DNA of 18,971 nt from SYIM01 sp964581825 (GTDB lineage Bacteria; Pseudomonadota; Gammaproteobacteria; Burkholderiales; Burkholderiaceae_E), in assembly GCA_964581825.1 (NCBI GenBank), contig CAZORB010000083.1, positions 1 through 18,971 of the forward strand. Reading direction: 5' to 3'. The translations under genes were made by a program, and so were the position numbers. Numbering within the stretch: position 1 is the stretch's first letter; every line of letters starts with the position of its first letter. Below the pieces are notes generated by a model that did no database searches, was not told where the DNA came from, and worked only from the letters and a program-made list of their open reading frames with translations. Shown piece after piece: positions 1 to 6,768 of the stretch.

Positions 1-357
1 GCCCGAATCGACGAGGAAGGCTATGTCTACCTGGTGGACCGTAAGAACGACATGATCATCAGCGGCGGCGAAAACGTTTACCCACGCGAGGTCGAGGAAG
101 TGCTGCTGTCCCACCCTGCGGTAGCCGAGTGCGCCGCAGCAGGTCTGCCGCATGCCTACTGGGGTGAACAGGTCACCGCCTGGGTGGTACTCAGACCAAA
201 CATGACTATCGATTCCGATGCGCTGACCCATCACTGCCGTGAACGGCTTTCGCCCTACAAGGTTCCCAAGGAGATTCGACAAGTCGCCGCGCTGCCGCGC
301 AATTCAATGGGGAAGATTCTGCGCCGCGAGCTGCGGGGAGGCTGGCCCAGAAGTTAA
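1..357 (+). CDS. Acyl-CoA ligase (AMP-forming), C-terminal fragment
   Basis: This is the C-terminal 118 residues of an AMP-forming acyl-CoA synthetase of the ANL superfamily; the 5' part lies outside the window and the frame is open from base 1. The visible part is the small mobile C-terminal domain. It carries the A8 hinge motif (DRKNDMIISGGENVYPREVE, starting near base 31), where the domain rotates between adenylation and thioesterification. The A10 motif PRNSMGKILRREL follows, with its conserved lysine at bases 313-315, which acts in the adenylation half-reaction. The enzyme would join a carboxylic acid to CoA with ATP in the cytoplasm; the substrate pocket is not visible, so the acid is unknown. 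The next gene starts 30 bases downstream behind a strong ribosome binding site, so co-transcription with the molybdenum hydroxylase genes is likely. The family call is secure. Confidence 0.93.
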   Translation, partial: ARIDEEGYVYLVDRKNDMIISGGENVYPREVEEVLLSHPAVAECAAAGLPHAYWGEQVTAWVVLRPNMTIDSDALTHHCRERLSPYKVPKEIRQVAALPRNSMGKILRRELRGGWPRS

Positions 358-370
358 CGCGTACACAACC

Positions 371-379
371 AGGAGGAGG
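371..379 (+). promoter_or_regulatory. Strong ribosome binding site for the [2Fe-2S] subunit
   Basis: AGGAGGAGG lies 8 bases ahead of the ATG at 388. It is the strongest Shine-Dalgarno match in the window and fixes that start. Confidence 0.8.
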
Positions 380-387
380 ACGACACT

Positions 388-843
388 ATGACCACAATTA
401 CCGTCAACGGGCGCAAACATACAGTTCAGTCACCGCCCGACACACCACTGCTCTGGGTGCTGATCAGCGAACTGGGCCTGACCGGGCCCAAGTACGGATG
501 CGGACTTGCGCAGTGCGGCGCCTGCACCGTTCACCTGGGCGGCCAGGCAGTCCGCTCATGCTCGATCCCGGTGTCTTCGATCACGCAACCCGTGGTCACC
601 GTGGAAGGGCTAGGGACGCCTGAGCGCCCTCATCCAGTACAGAAGGCCTTTATTGAAGCGCAGGCCGTTCAGTGCGGCTATTGCACGAACGGGATGGTGA
701 TGACCAGCGCGGCACTGCTTGCGTCTAACCCGCGCCCAACCGACACGCAGATCCGCGAAGCACTCAACGGCAATCTTTGCCGCTGCAGCGCGCACATGCG
801 GATCGTCGCTGCGGTACGCAAAGCCGCGGAGGTGTCAGCATGA
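388..843 (+). CDS. (2Fe-2S)-binding subunit of a xanthine dehydrogenase-family molybdenum hydroxylase
   Basis: The small electron-transfer subunit (151 residues, the usual family length) of a two-subunit molybdenum hydroxylase of the isoquinoline 1-oxidoreductase/aldehyde dehydrogenase type. The N-terminal plant-ferredoxin-like domain has its cluster cysteines at C38, C43, C46 and C58 (CGLAQCGAC, then C58). The C-terminal helical domain has the second cluster cysteines at C96, C99, C131 and C133 (QCGYC and LCRC). All eight ligands are present, so the protein should carry both [2Fe-2S] clusters and pass electrons away from the molybdenum centre. Its stop overlaps the ATG of the large subunit gene as ATGA, which suggests translational coupling and equal amounts. 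No FAD-binding medium subunit is present here, so electrons probably go to a cytochrome or another external acceptor. The family call is secure; the substrate is unknown. Confidence 0.95.
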   Translation: MTTITVNGRKHTVQSPPDTPLLWVLISELGLTGPKYGCGLAQCGACTVHLGGQAVRSCSIPVSSITQPVVTVEGLGTPERPHPVQKAFIEAQAVQCGYCTNGMVMTSAALLASNPRPTDTQIREALNGNLCRCSAHMRIVAAVRKAAEVSA

Positions 844-3020
844 AACGCCGAGCCTTCCTTCAGGCGGGTAGCGCGCTCGCCATCAGCTTCACACTGCCAC
901 TCGAGGTCAACGCACAACCGGCTCTGCCGCCGCGCTTTCAGAACATCAATGCCTGGCTGAAAGTACACACCGATGGACGAGTCACGTTTCACACCGGTAA
1001 GGTTGAACTGGGCACAGGGATCACCACCGCGCTGTCTCAGCTGATTGCCGAAGAACTCGATACCTCGGTGTGGGCCATCGATCTGGTGATGGGCGATACC
1101 GAGTTATGCCCCGACCAGATTGGCACCTTCGGCAGCCTCACCATCATGCTTGCGGGCCCGCAGGTTCGTCAGGCAGCAGCCGAAGCCCGGCTGGCGCTGG
1201 TCGAGCTTGCTTCCAAGCGCTTCAACGTTCCCAGCGATCAGATCCGCACTGCGGACGGCGCTGCACTCGGCCCCGCGGGCGCGCGCGCCACCTACGGCGA
1301 ACTGGTCGCGGGCGGCAGTCTTGACCGCCCCCTGAGCGGCAAAGTCGCGCTGAAAACGCCAGACCAGTTCAAGCTGATCGGCAAGTCGATTCCGCGGGTC
1401 GAGTTGCCTGCCAAGGTATTTGGTACCCATCGTTACATCAACCATGTTCAGGTGCCCGGCATGCTGCATGGTCGGATCATCCGGCCGGCGCTTCCCGGTG
1501 CGGAGCCGGTAAGGGTCGAACAGGGCTCGATCGCAACCATTTCTGGGGCGCGCGTACTTAGAAAGGGACGCTTCGTCGCAGTGGTCGCCGAGCGCGAAGT
1601 CGATGCCATCCGTGCTGCGCGCGAACTGAAAGTTGAGTGGGGTCCGGCACCCGCCATGGCACCGCATGGCAATGTGCAGTCCATGCTCAGAAGCGCTCCT
1701 GCCACCGACCGGGAATTGATCAAAACAGGGGATGCTGCGCAGGCAATCGCCGCTGCACCGCGAAAACACCAGGCCGACTACTACGTGCCCTATCAGCTCC
1801 ACGCATCAATTGGTCCATCGTGCGCGGTCGCAGATGTGGGTCCTGAGGGCGCGACCATCTGGTCCGCCACACAAACCTCGTTCAATACCCGTCACAGCCT
1901 TGCGACGTTGCTTGGCATGAAGCCTGAGCAGGTCCGCCTGATCTGGATCGAAGGCTCGGGCTGCTATGGCCAGAACGGGTCCGATGATGTGTCGGGCGAT
2001 GCAGCGCTCCTGTCGCAACTGGCCGGTAAGCCAGTACGGGTGCTGTGGAGCCGCCGCGACGAACATCTGTGGGAACCCAAAGGTACGGCGATGACGATGC
2101 GGGTCAGCGCAGGGCTGGATGGCGCCGGGAACGTGGCGGGCTGGCACTACCAGGTGTGGAGCCCCAATCATGCCCTGCGACCATTCTTCGGCATGGCCGG
2201 CAATATGCTGGCGGGCGATGAAACCGCGATGCCCGCCAAGTATCTGCAGGCCGGGGCTGACCGAAACGCCAAAGCCACCTATGTGTTTCCGGCTAACACC
2301 ACCACGCTGCATCTGGTCGATCGTTCGCCAATCCGATCTTCCTCGCTTCGCGGTCTGGGCTCGCCGCAAAACACCTTTGCCAACGAGTCGTTCATCGACG
2401 AACTGGCAGCGCTTGCTGGGGTGGATGCCATCGACTATCGGATCCGGCACCTGAAAGACGAGCGCGCCATTGAGGTGCTGCGTGCGGTGCGTGAGCTCGC
2501 GCGCTGGGAAACACGCCCAAGTGGTGGCAAACGCAGCGGAATCGGTCGCGGGGTCGGCTTTGTTCAGTACGACAACGTGTCTGCCTATGTCGCGGTATCG
2601 ATGGATGTTCGGGTGGATCCGCAGAGCGGTTCACTGCGCGTTCAACGGGTATGCGTCGCGCACGACTGCGGGCTGGTCGTTAACCCGGATGGGGTGCGCA
2701 ACCAGATCGAGGGCAATGTGATTCAGACCCTGTCACGCGCGCTGTTCGAAGAAGTGCAGTCAACCGCGCAGGGCCTGCAGAGCGTTGACTGGGCGTCCTA
2801 TCCGATTTTGCGGTTCACCGACCTGCCGGATGAAATCGCGATTCGGTTGATTGATCGGCCCACCGTACGCGCAGTCGGTGCTGGCGAACCCGCTGCGTCA
2901 CCGATCTTCGCTGCACTTGCCAACGCGATCTTTGACGCCACCGGGGCACGGCTGCGAACGGTACCCTTCACGCCCGAGCGCCTCAAAGCGGCGCTGGCTG
3001 CCCGACCAGCAGCGGCCTGA
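840..3020 (+). CDS. Molybdopterin-binding large subunit of a xanthine dehydrogenase-family hydroxylase, Tat-exported
   Basis: The catalytic subunit (726 residues), similar in plan to IorB-type large subunits. The N-terminus MKRRAFLQAGSALAIS is a typical twin-arginine signal with probable cleavage after VNA (residues 23-25), so the folded cofactor-loaded complex should be exported to the periplasm, carrying the signal-less small subunit with it. Family stretches include NAWLKVHTDGRVTFHTGKVE (38-57), EELDTSVWAIDLVMGD (71-86) and GSGCYGQNGSDDVSGDAALL (about residue 370 on). The C-terminal GAGE motif (680-683) supplies the glutamate, E683, that acts as the base in this family. The start at 840 is preferred over an upstream in-frame ATG at 777 because it begins exactly at the Tat signal and makes the ATGA overlap with the small subunit gene. 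The reaction would be water-dependent hydroxylation of an N-heterocycle or oxidation of an aldehyde; the substrate is not determined. Confidence 0.93.
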   Translation: MKRRAFLQAGSALAISFTLPLEVNAQPALPPRFQNINAWLKVHTDGRVTFHTGKVELGTGITTALSQLIAEELDTSVWAIDLVMGDTELCPDQIGTFGSLTIMLAGPQVRQAAAEARLALVELASKRFNVPSDQIRTADGAALGPAGARATYGELVAGGSLDRPLSGKVALKTPDQFKLIGKSIPRVELPAKVFGTHRYINHVQVPGMLHGRIIRPALPGAEPVRVEQGSIATISGARVLRKGRFVAVVAEREVDAIRAARELKVEWGPAPAMAPHGNVQSMLRSAPATDRELIKTGDAAQAIAAAPRKHQADYYVPYQLHASIGPSCAVADVGPEGATIWSATQTSFNTRHSLATLLGMKPEQVRLIWIEGSGCYGQNGSDDVSGDAALLSQLAGKPVRVLWSRRDEHLWEPKGTAMTMRVSAGLDGAGNVAGWHYQVWSPNHALRPFFGMAGNMLAGDETAMPAKYLQAGADRNAKATYVFPANTTTLHLVDRSPIRSSSLRGLGSPQNTFANESFIDELAALAGVDAIDYRIRHLKDERAIEVLRAVRELARWETRPSGGKRSGIGRGVGFVQYDNVSAYVAVSMDVRVDPQSGSLRVQRVCVAHDCGLVVNPDGVRNQIEGNVIQTLSRALFEEVQSTAQGLQSVDWASYPILRFTDLPDEIAIRLIDRPTVRAVGAGEPAASPIFAALANAIFDATGARLRTVPFTPERLKAALAARPAAA

Positions 3021-3021
3021 A

Positions 3022-3033
3022 ACCCCTCGGGGT
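3022..3033. terminator. Short hairpin between convergent genes, possible weak terminator
   Basis: ACCCC-TC-GGGGT forms a short GC stem in the 19-base gap between two convergent stop codons. On the minus strand it is followed by TTT, on the plus strand by no T-run. It may be a weak terminator for the cupin gene. The stem is short (4-5 bp), so confidence is low. Confidence 0.25.
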
Positions 3034-3039
3034 GCTGGA

Positions 3040-3783
3040 TTATGCGTAGGCCGGATCGTGCGCCGGCATATGCAGAACCAGCACCTCGGCGGGCGAATCC
3101 GAGGTACTGACTCGACACGGCGCATCGTGTGCCGACACAAACAGGTTCTCGAGATGACCTAGGCGGCGCCCGTCGCGATCAATGCTTCCCTGGATCACGA
3201 TGACAAACATCGCCACTGCCGCCGGCGCAATCGGTATGTCGGTGGTCGCGTGGGCAGGTAGCCGAATCTGATCAACCGCAAGCCCATCGGCATCTGGCGC
3301 ATGAGCAGCGTGGTGGACCGGCGCCTTGAGTGCGGCAAGTGCCTCGAGCGTCCAGGGCTGCAAGGCCTCTGAGGCCCAATGCCGCTTCGGCCCTGGTCGC
3401 AGGGCTGCCCGCTGCTGCGGTACGAACTTGGCGCCAGGATCGCGGAAGGCGCGCATCGTGATGTAGTCAACGCCCTCGGGCCCGGCAACGATGGGACCGT
3501 AGCCGGTGTAGGCGCCCGCATAATGAACCGTATAAGCGCCGAGCGCTTTGGGGTTCCGGCCAATCGTTCCGGCACCACGCGTGAAGAGCTGGAACTGATT
3601 CTGAATGTGGAAATGCGTGGGGTTCACCGAGTCCGGGAACTGCTCGACCAGGTAACACTGGGGCGTACACACATCGTCATTGGACGATTGAAAGAAATCG
3701 TTCCGCCAATAACGGGTGCCGTTGAACAACTGGCCCTGCTTGCGCACAGACTGGGCAAATTCACGCGTTCCGACCAATAACAT
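3040..3783 (-). CDS. Cupin-fold protein of unknown function
   Basis: A 247-residue protein I cannot assign to a named family. The N-terminal half has a cupin-like segment, THFHIQNQFQLFTRG (56-70), with the HxH pair H57/H59 in the usual metal-binding position. H88 and a Gly/Tyr-rich stretch (residues 85-103) follow. The C-terminal half again looks like beta-barrel strands (VAMFVIVIQGSIDRDGRRLG, 190-209, and EVLVLHMP, 233-240), so a bicupin is plausible. There is no signal peptide. The start at 3783 is chosen because GGAG stands about 9 bases upstream on this strand; an open frame continues to an ATG at 3891 but that extra sequence has no family look. The gene is divergent from the dehydrogenase-like gene across a palindrome-rich region and convergent with the molybdopterin subunit gene. 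A metal-dependent oxygenase or isomerase in the same pathway is possible but unproven. Confidence 0.75.
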   Translation of the reverse strand: MLLVGTREFAQSVRKQGQLFNGTRYWRNDFFQSSNDDVCTPQCYLVEQFPDSVNPTHFHIQNQFQLFTRGAGTIGRNPKALGAYTVHYAGAYTGYGPIVAGPEGVDYITMRAFRDPGAKFVPQQRAALRPGPKRHWASEALQPWTLEALAALKAPVHHAAHAPDADGLAVDQIRLPAHATTDIPIAPAAVAMFVIVIQGSIDRDGRRLGHLENLFVSAHDAPCRVSTSDSPAEVLVLHMPAHDPAYA

Positions 3784-3839
3784 GAGCAACTCTCCGATCG
3801 CCGAAGCCTCGGCCGATGGCGAGGCAGAACTTGGTATCA

Positions 3840-3869
3840 GACAATATTGTCGCGCGAATCGCGGCGATT
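3840..3869. promoter_or_regulatory. Cluster of three palindromes, candidate operator
   Basis: In the 205-base divergent region, GACAATATTGTC (3840-3851) is a perfect 12-bp palindrome. It is followed immediately by CGCGA-A-TCGCG (3853-3863) and the overlapping AATCGC-G-GCGATT (3857-3869), both perfect around a one-base centre. This density suggests protein binding sites controlling the cupin gene, the dehydrogenase-like gene, or both. The protein that binds is unknown. The rest of 3784-3988 holds a GCCGA-AGCC-TCGGC hairpin (3800-3813) in the probable leader of the cupin gene and no promoter I would defend. Confidence 0.45.
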
Positions 3870-3988
3870 TCCGATCATGCCTGACTGTCATTTTCGAGAC
3901 GCACGGCGCGGATCGTTGCTATGCTTTGATTCGAACCGCCATCTGAAACCAACCCACCGCTGTCTGCACCGACATCTGATACCGCCCC

Positions 3989-4783
3989 ATGCGGCAACTG
4001 AGAACCCCGCATCGCATTGTCGTAGCCGCCCCCCTGCACGCTGATGCGCTAGCCCGGCTGAGTTCCCTGTTTTCGGTTGAGTTAGCGCAAGAAACCACAA
4101 CGCTCGAGACGCTGCAGTCCGCCTCCGGACTAATGCTCTCTCAGGGCCATGCATTCCCGGCAGCCCGGCTCAGTCAATCCCCGCGCCTGCAGGCCATCGG
4201 GCTGACGGGCCGCGGTCCCGGGTTGGTCGATCTCGAGGCAATGACCGAGGCAGGCATCCGCGTCACGCACGCGCCGCTTGATGACACCGCACTGATCGCA
4301 GGCGCGTTATGGCGAAGCCTGGAGCGTGCACTGAATCACCATGCACTCGATCAGAAAGAGCGGGGTGAAGTCATCGACGGACCGCTCCGCCTTCGATTCT
4401 CGGGAGACGATGCGCTAACTGACGCCCTCGCCGAGCGCAGCCGAGAGGCTGGGTTCCGCGTTGAAACCCCATGGTTGGTGCAATCAGCAACATCCGACGC
4501 AGGGCGCGTACATTTCATGGTCAAGGTCACCGATACCGCATGCGGCCAGCAATCGGATCAGGAAAATTTGAACCGAAGCGCTACCGCCACGACCGCGCAG
4601 AGCTCACCCGCTCTGATCGATTTATGTGAGGAGCGGCTTGCGCTTTCGCAACCCGGTGCGATTGAAGCGCTGCGAGACAGCCTGGCGGTAGACGGCTTGA
4701 TCGCCGCCATGGGTATCGGCCGTGACGGCTTTCACCCGCGCTTTCTACTCAACCCCGAGGTCTGCCCGACGTCCTGCTGCTGA
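3989..4783 (+). CDS. Degenerate D-2-hydroxyacid dehydrogenase-like protein, probable decaying gene
   Basis: The N-terminal third looks like the substrate-binding half of the D-isomer-specific 2-hydroxyacid dehydrogenase family: RIVVAAPLHADALARL (9-24), SPRLQAIGLTGRG (64-76) and VDLEAMTEAGIRVTHAP (80-96). The later parts align only as a ruined copy. Where the family has the NAD-binding GxGxxG, this protein reads RLRFSGDDALTDALAERS (134-151). Where it has the catalytic arginine (xxRG), it reads IDLCEERLAL (210-219). The catalytic Glu and His regions are gone. At 264 residues it is shorter than the usual 310-340. A one-base shift near 4760 would open a better family-like end, LPDVLLLTRSVTAAA, ending at 4809, which suggests a frameshift. 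There is no clear ribosome binding site. The 3' end overlaps the regulator gene by 52 bases. Either a pseudogene or a divergent non-catalytic protein; loss of dehydrogenase activity is my inference. Confidence 0.6.
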   Translation: MRQLRTPHRIVVAAPLHADALARLSSLFSVELAQETTTLETLQSASGLMLSQGHAFPAARLSQSPRLQAIGLTGRGPGLVDLEAMTEAGIRVTHAPLDDTALIAGALWRSLERALNHHALDQKERGEVIDGPLRLRFSGDDALTDALAERSREAGFRVETPWLVQSATSDAGRVHFMVKVTDTACGQQSDQENLNRSATATTAQSSPALIDLCEERLALSQPGAIEALRDSLAVDGLIAAMGIGRDGFHPRFLLNPEVCPTSCC

Positions 4784-5481
4784 CGCGCAGCGTCACGGCG
4801 GCTGCTTGATGGTCGACCGCCAGAGCGCTCGGCGGTGGCAATACGCTCCACCACCTGGCGCTGCACCATCTGCATATGCTCCTGCATAGCCTGAGCGGCG
4901 CCCTCCGGATCACGAAGGGCGATGGCCTGCGCGACGCGCTGATGTTCGGCATCGCGCTGACGCAAGCGATCGGCCGGGCGCTCGCGTACCGGGCTGAGAT
5001 GCAGCCGTGTATCCCGACCGACCTGGCGCAATAGCGCGTAAAGATCAGCGGCCAGCCGATTACCGGTGGCGGCGGCGATGGCAGTGTGAAAGTCGAGATC
5101 AGCGCTGGCGCTCTGCTGCTCGGCAAGCGTGATGGAGGCGCGTTGAATTCGCCGGACGTCGATCGGTGTAGCGCGCACCGCCGCCATCCGGGCCAGCGCG
5201 GGCTCGAGAACCGCTCGCAATTCGGCGACTTCAATCGGATTGGTTCGCCGCACCAGCGTTTTGGCGCTGCGACCAAGCCCTCGCGGGGTTTGGCTCACGC
5301 CGAGCTCGCCGCGCTCGCGCAGCTCGGTCAACGCGCGCCGCAGCTGGTGCCGGGTAACCCCGAGCTCGCTGGCCAGATCGCGCTCGGACGGAAATGCGCC
5401 GCCGCGCGCAACACGCTCGCGAAGCTGAGAGAGCAACGCGAGGTAGGTGGAGTCAGCAGTTGGAACACGGTGGGTAGTCAT
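4732..5481 (-). CDS. GntR-family transcriptional regulator, FadR/FCD subfamily
   Basis: A 249-residue DNA-binding regulator. The N-terminal winged helix-turn-helix is recognisable by FPSERDLASELGVTRHQLRR (30-49) followed by ALTELRERGEL (50-60). The C-terminal FCD ligand-binding domain keeps the likely metal-site residues: D128 and H132 (in DLDFHTAIAAATGN), H180 (in DAEHQRVAQAI) and H202 (in QEHMQMV). FCD regulators generally bind small organic acids and release DNA when the ligand appears, which fits control of the surrounding catabolic genes. The last ~35 residues (Ser/Arg/Gln-rich, 215-249) lie beyond the family's usual end and are encoded largely opposite the neighbouring gene. It is divergent from the bicupin operon across a 143-base region that carries repeated CAACC/GGTTG half-sites, so it probably controls both itself and that operon. 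The ligand is unknown. Confidence 0.92.
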   Translation of the reverse strand: MTTHRVPTADSTYLALLSQLRERVARGGAFPSERDLASELGVTRHQLRRALTELRERGELGVSQTPRGLGRSAKTLVRRTNPIEVAELRAVLEPALARMAAVRATPIDVRRIQRASITLAEQQSASADLDFHTAIAAATGNRLAADLYALLRQVGRDTRLHLSPVRERPADRLRQRDAEHQRVAQAIALRDPEGAAQAMQEHMQMVQRQVVERIATAERSGGRPSSSRRDAARQQQDVGQTSGLSRKRG

Positions 5482-5488
5482 GCTGGCG

Positions 5489-5494
5489 ATTATC
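5489..5494 (-). promoter_or_regulatory. Possible -10 element of the regulator gene
   Basis: On the minus strand this reads GATAAT, five of six matches to the consensus -10. It lies only 7 bases from the ATG at 5481, so a transcript from it would be nearly leaderless, and I see no good Shine-Dalgarno there. The -35 match at normal spacing (TGTAAA) is poor. It sits within the half-site cluster, as expected for autorepression. Confidence 0.25.
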
Positions 5495-5525
5495 CAACCG
5501 AATCAACCAGTTTTACATTTGGTTG
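5495..5525. promoter_or_regulatory. Candidate regulator operator: CAACC/GGTTG half-sites
   Basis: CAACC occurs at 5495-5499 and 5504-5508, nine bases apart. The second forms an inverted repeat CAACCA-N10-TGGTTG with 5520-5525. Together with the palindrome at 5603-5612 this gives five copies of one half-site in 118 bases, all in the divergent region of the GntR gene. Half-sites with a GGT/ACC core are common for FadR-type GntR proteins, so these are the best operator candidates for the adjacent regulator. Binding is inferred, not shown. Confidence 0.5.
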
Positions 5526-5602
5526 TTTCAAAAACTGACTGCTCGTACTCTGTTTGTCATTGCAGGCTTATCTCTTTCGAACTAGTCTTGGCGAAGTGGT
5601 CG

Positions 5603-5612
5603 CAACCGGTTG
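5603..5612. promoter_or_regulatory. Perfect palindrome CAACCGGTTG just upstream of the bicupin gene
   Basis: A perfect 10-bp palindrome made of the same CAACC/GGTTG half-sites found at 5495-5525. It ends one base before the Shine-Dalgarno of the bicupin gene, where a bound repressor could block transcription through the leader. Confidence 0.5.
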
Positions 5613-5613
5613 A

Positions 5614-5618
5614 CGGAG
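5614..5618 (+). promoter_or_regulatory. Ribosome binding site that sets the bicupin start
   Basis: CGGAG lies 6 bases ahead of the ATG at 5625. This favours that start over an in-frame TTG at 5610, which overlaps the palindrome, and over the ATG at 5634. Confidence 0.6.
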
Positions 5619-5624
5619 ATTGGG

Positions 5625-6761
5625 ATGGGTGAAATGAGTGAACGCACGGCGATCACGCCAAACGCCGACGAACTGCGCGAAATGTATGCGCGAATCCACG
5701 AGAAAAGCCTTTTCCCGTTTTGGGCCCAGCGCTCGGATGTCGAGCACGACGAAATTCGCCAGTTGATGGCCGGAGCCCGCGCGCAGCCCTTCCACTGGAG
5801 CTACACCCGAGATCTCGAAGCGCTGATGCTGCAATCAGCGCGGCTGATCAACACTGGCAGCTCAGACCGCCGCTCGCTGATTCTGGTCAACCCGGGGCTG
5901 CGCCCGCGGCGCGCCACGGTGACCACGATGTACACCGCCTACCGGATCAACGATCCCAACGAGATGATGCCGCCTCACAAGCATACGGCGAGCGCAATCC
6001 GGCTGGGTCTTACCGGAGAAGAAAACTTCACCGGCGTCGAAGGCGAAGATATCGTGTTCGGACACGGTGACATGGTGCTGACACCGGTTGAAACCTGGCA
6101 CAACCATGGCTGTGTCGGCAATGAGCCCGCCTTAAACCTGTCGGTGCTTGATTACCCCCTGGTCGAAGTGCTGAATGCGCTCGAATTCGGACACGACTAC
6201 CAGGAAGACGGCGTTCGTAAGCGCCAGCAGACGGCGCGGTTTACCCCTGACTACAGCCGAAAAATCTATGGCACTGGCGGCGCCACCGCGCGCTTTGTGA
6301 GCCATGCACGCGGGGTTGGTGCATCGTCGCCGATGTACGTCTACCGCTACGACATGATGCGTGAGGTCCTGGAGCGCAATCGCGATGCGGAAAGCCTGGA
6401 GGGGCTGGTGGTCGAGTACACCGACCCCATCCGAGGCGGTCCGGTCTTCAAAACCATGACCTTCTTTTTGCAGATGCTCCGCCCTGGCGAGAAAACCGCG
6501 CCCATCAACCAGAATGCCAGCCTGCTGATCTCGCCGCTGGAAGGCCAGGCAATCTGCCGGGTCGACGATCAGCACGTGTTTGATGCCGAGTTCCGCGACA
6601 CGATCGCCGTACCTGGCAACCATTGGATGACGCTCGAAAATCCCAGCGCCACCACCCCCGCTGTCCTCTTTATTGCAAGCGATGAACCCGCGCTGGCAGC
6701 GTTTGGGCTTTTGCGGCGCGTGGCGCGTACGCCCGGCGGCGACATCGTGAAGCTCGGGTAA
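5625..6761 (+). CDS. Gentisate/salicylate 1,2-dioxygenase-like bicupin
   Basis: A 378-residue bicupin of the gentisate 1,2-dioxygenase family, the usual length for this group. These Fe(II) enzymes open hydroxybenzoate rings with O2. The N-terminal cupin has PPHKHTASAIR (116-126), giving metal ligands H118 and H120, and TPVETWHNHG (153-162), giving H159. These positions agree well with H119, H121 and H160 that I recall for salicylate dioxygenase of Pseudaminobacter salicylatoxidans. R126, H161 and R82/R83 fall where substrate-binding residues are expected. The C-terminal cupin is metal-free by sequence: the HxH pair is replaced by INQNAS (294-299). The protein is cytoplasmic. It is the first gene of the run that continues into the LVIVD, RidA, GST and GMC genes, with 7 bases to the next start. 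No fumarylpyruvate hydrolase or classical maleylpyruvate isomerase lies nearby, so gentisate itself may not be the substrate; an aminohydroxybenzoate or another ring acid is possible. Confidence 0.85.
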   Translation: MGEMSERTAITPNADELREMYARIHEKSLFPFWAQRSDVEHDEIRQLMAGARAQPFHWSYTRDLEALMLQSARLINTGSSDRRSLILVNPGLRPRRATVTTMYTAYRINDPNEMMPPHKHTASAIRLGLTGEENFTGVEGEDIVFGHGDMVLTPVETWHNHGCVGNEPALNLSVLDYPLVEVLNALEFGHDYQEDGVRKRQQTARFTPDYSRKIYGTGGATARFVSHARGVGASSPMYVYRYDMMREVLERNRDAESLEGLVVEYTDPIRGGPVFKTMTFFLQMLRPGEKTAPINQNASLLISPLEGQAICRVDDQHVFDAEFRDTIAVPGNHWMTLENPSATTPAVLFIASDEPALAAFGLLRRVARTPGGDIVKLG

Positions 6762-6768
6762 GCCGATC

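Noticed and set aside
777..839. Upstream in-frame ATG for the molybdopterin subunit
   Set aside because: It would place 21 non-family residues before a perfect Tat signal; the ATG at 840 with an ATGA overlap explains the gene better.
1104..2450. Long open frames on the minus strand (1104-1802 and 1806-2450)
   Set aside because: They lie wholly opposite the molybdopterin subunit gene, have no recognisable domains, and are the usual antisense open frames of GC-rich coding DNA.
3784..3891. N-terminal extension of the minus-strand cupin gene to an ATG at 3891
   Set aside because: The extra 36 residues are low-complexity and the palindromes lie inside them; GGAG before the ATG at 3783 supports the shorter form.
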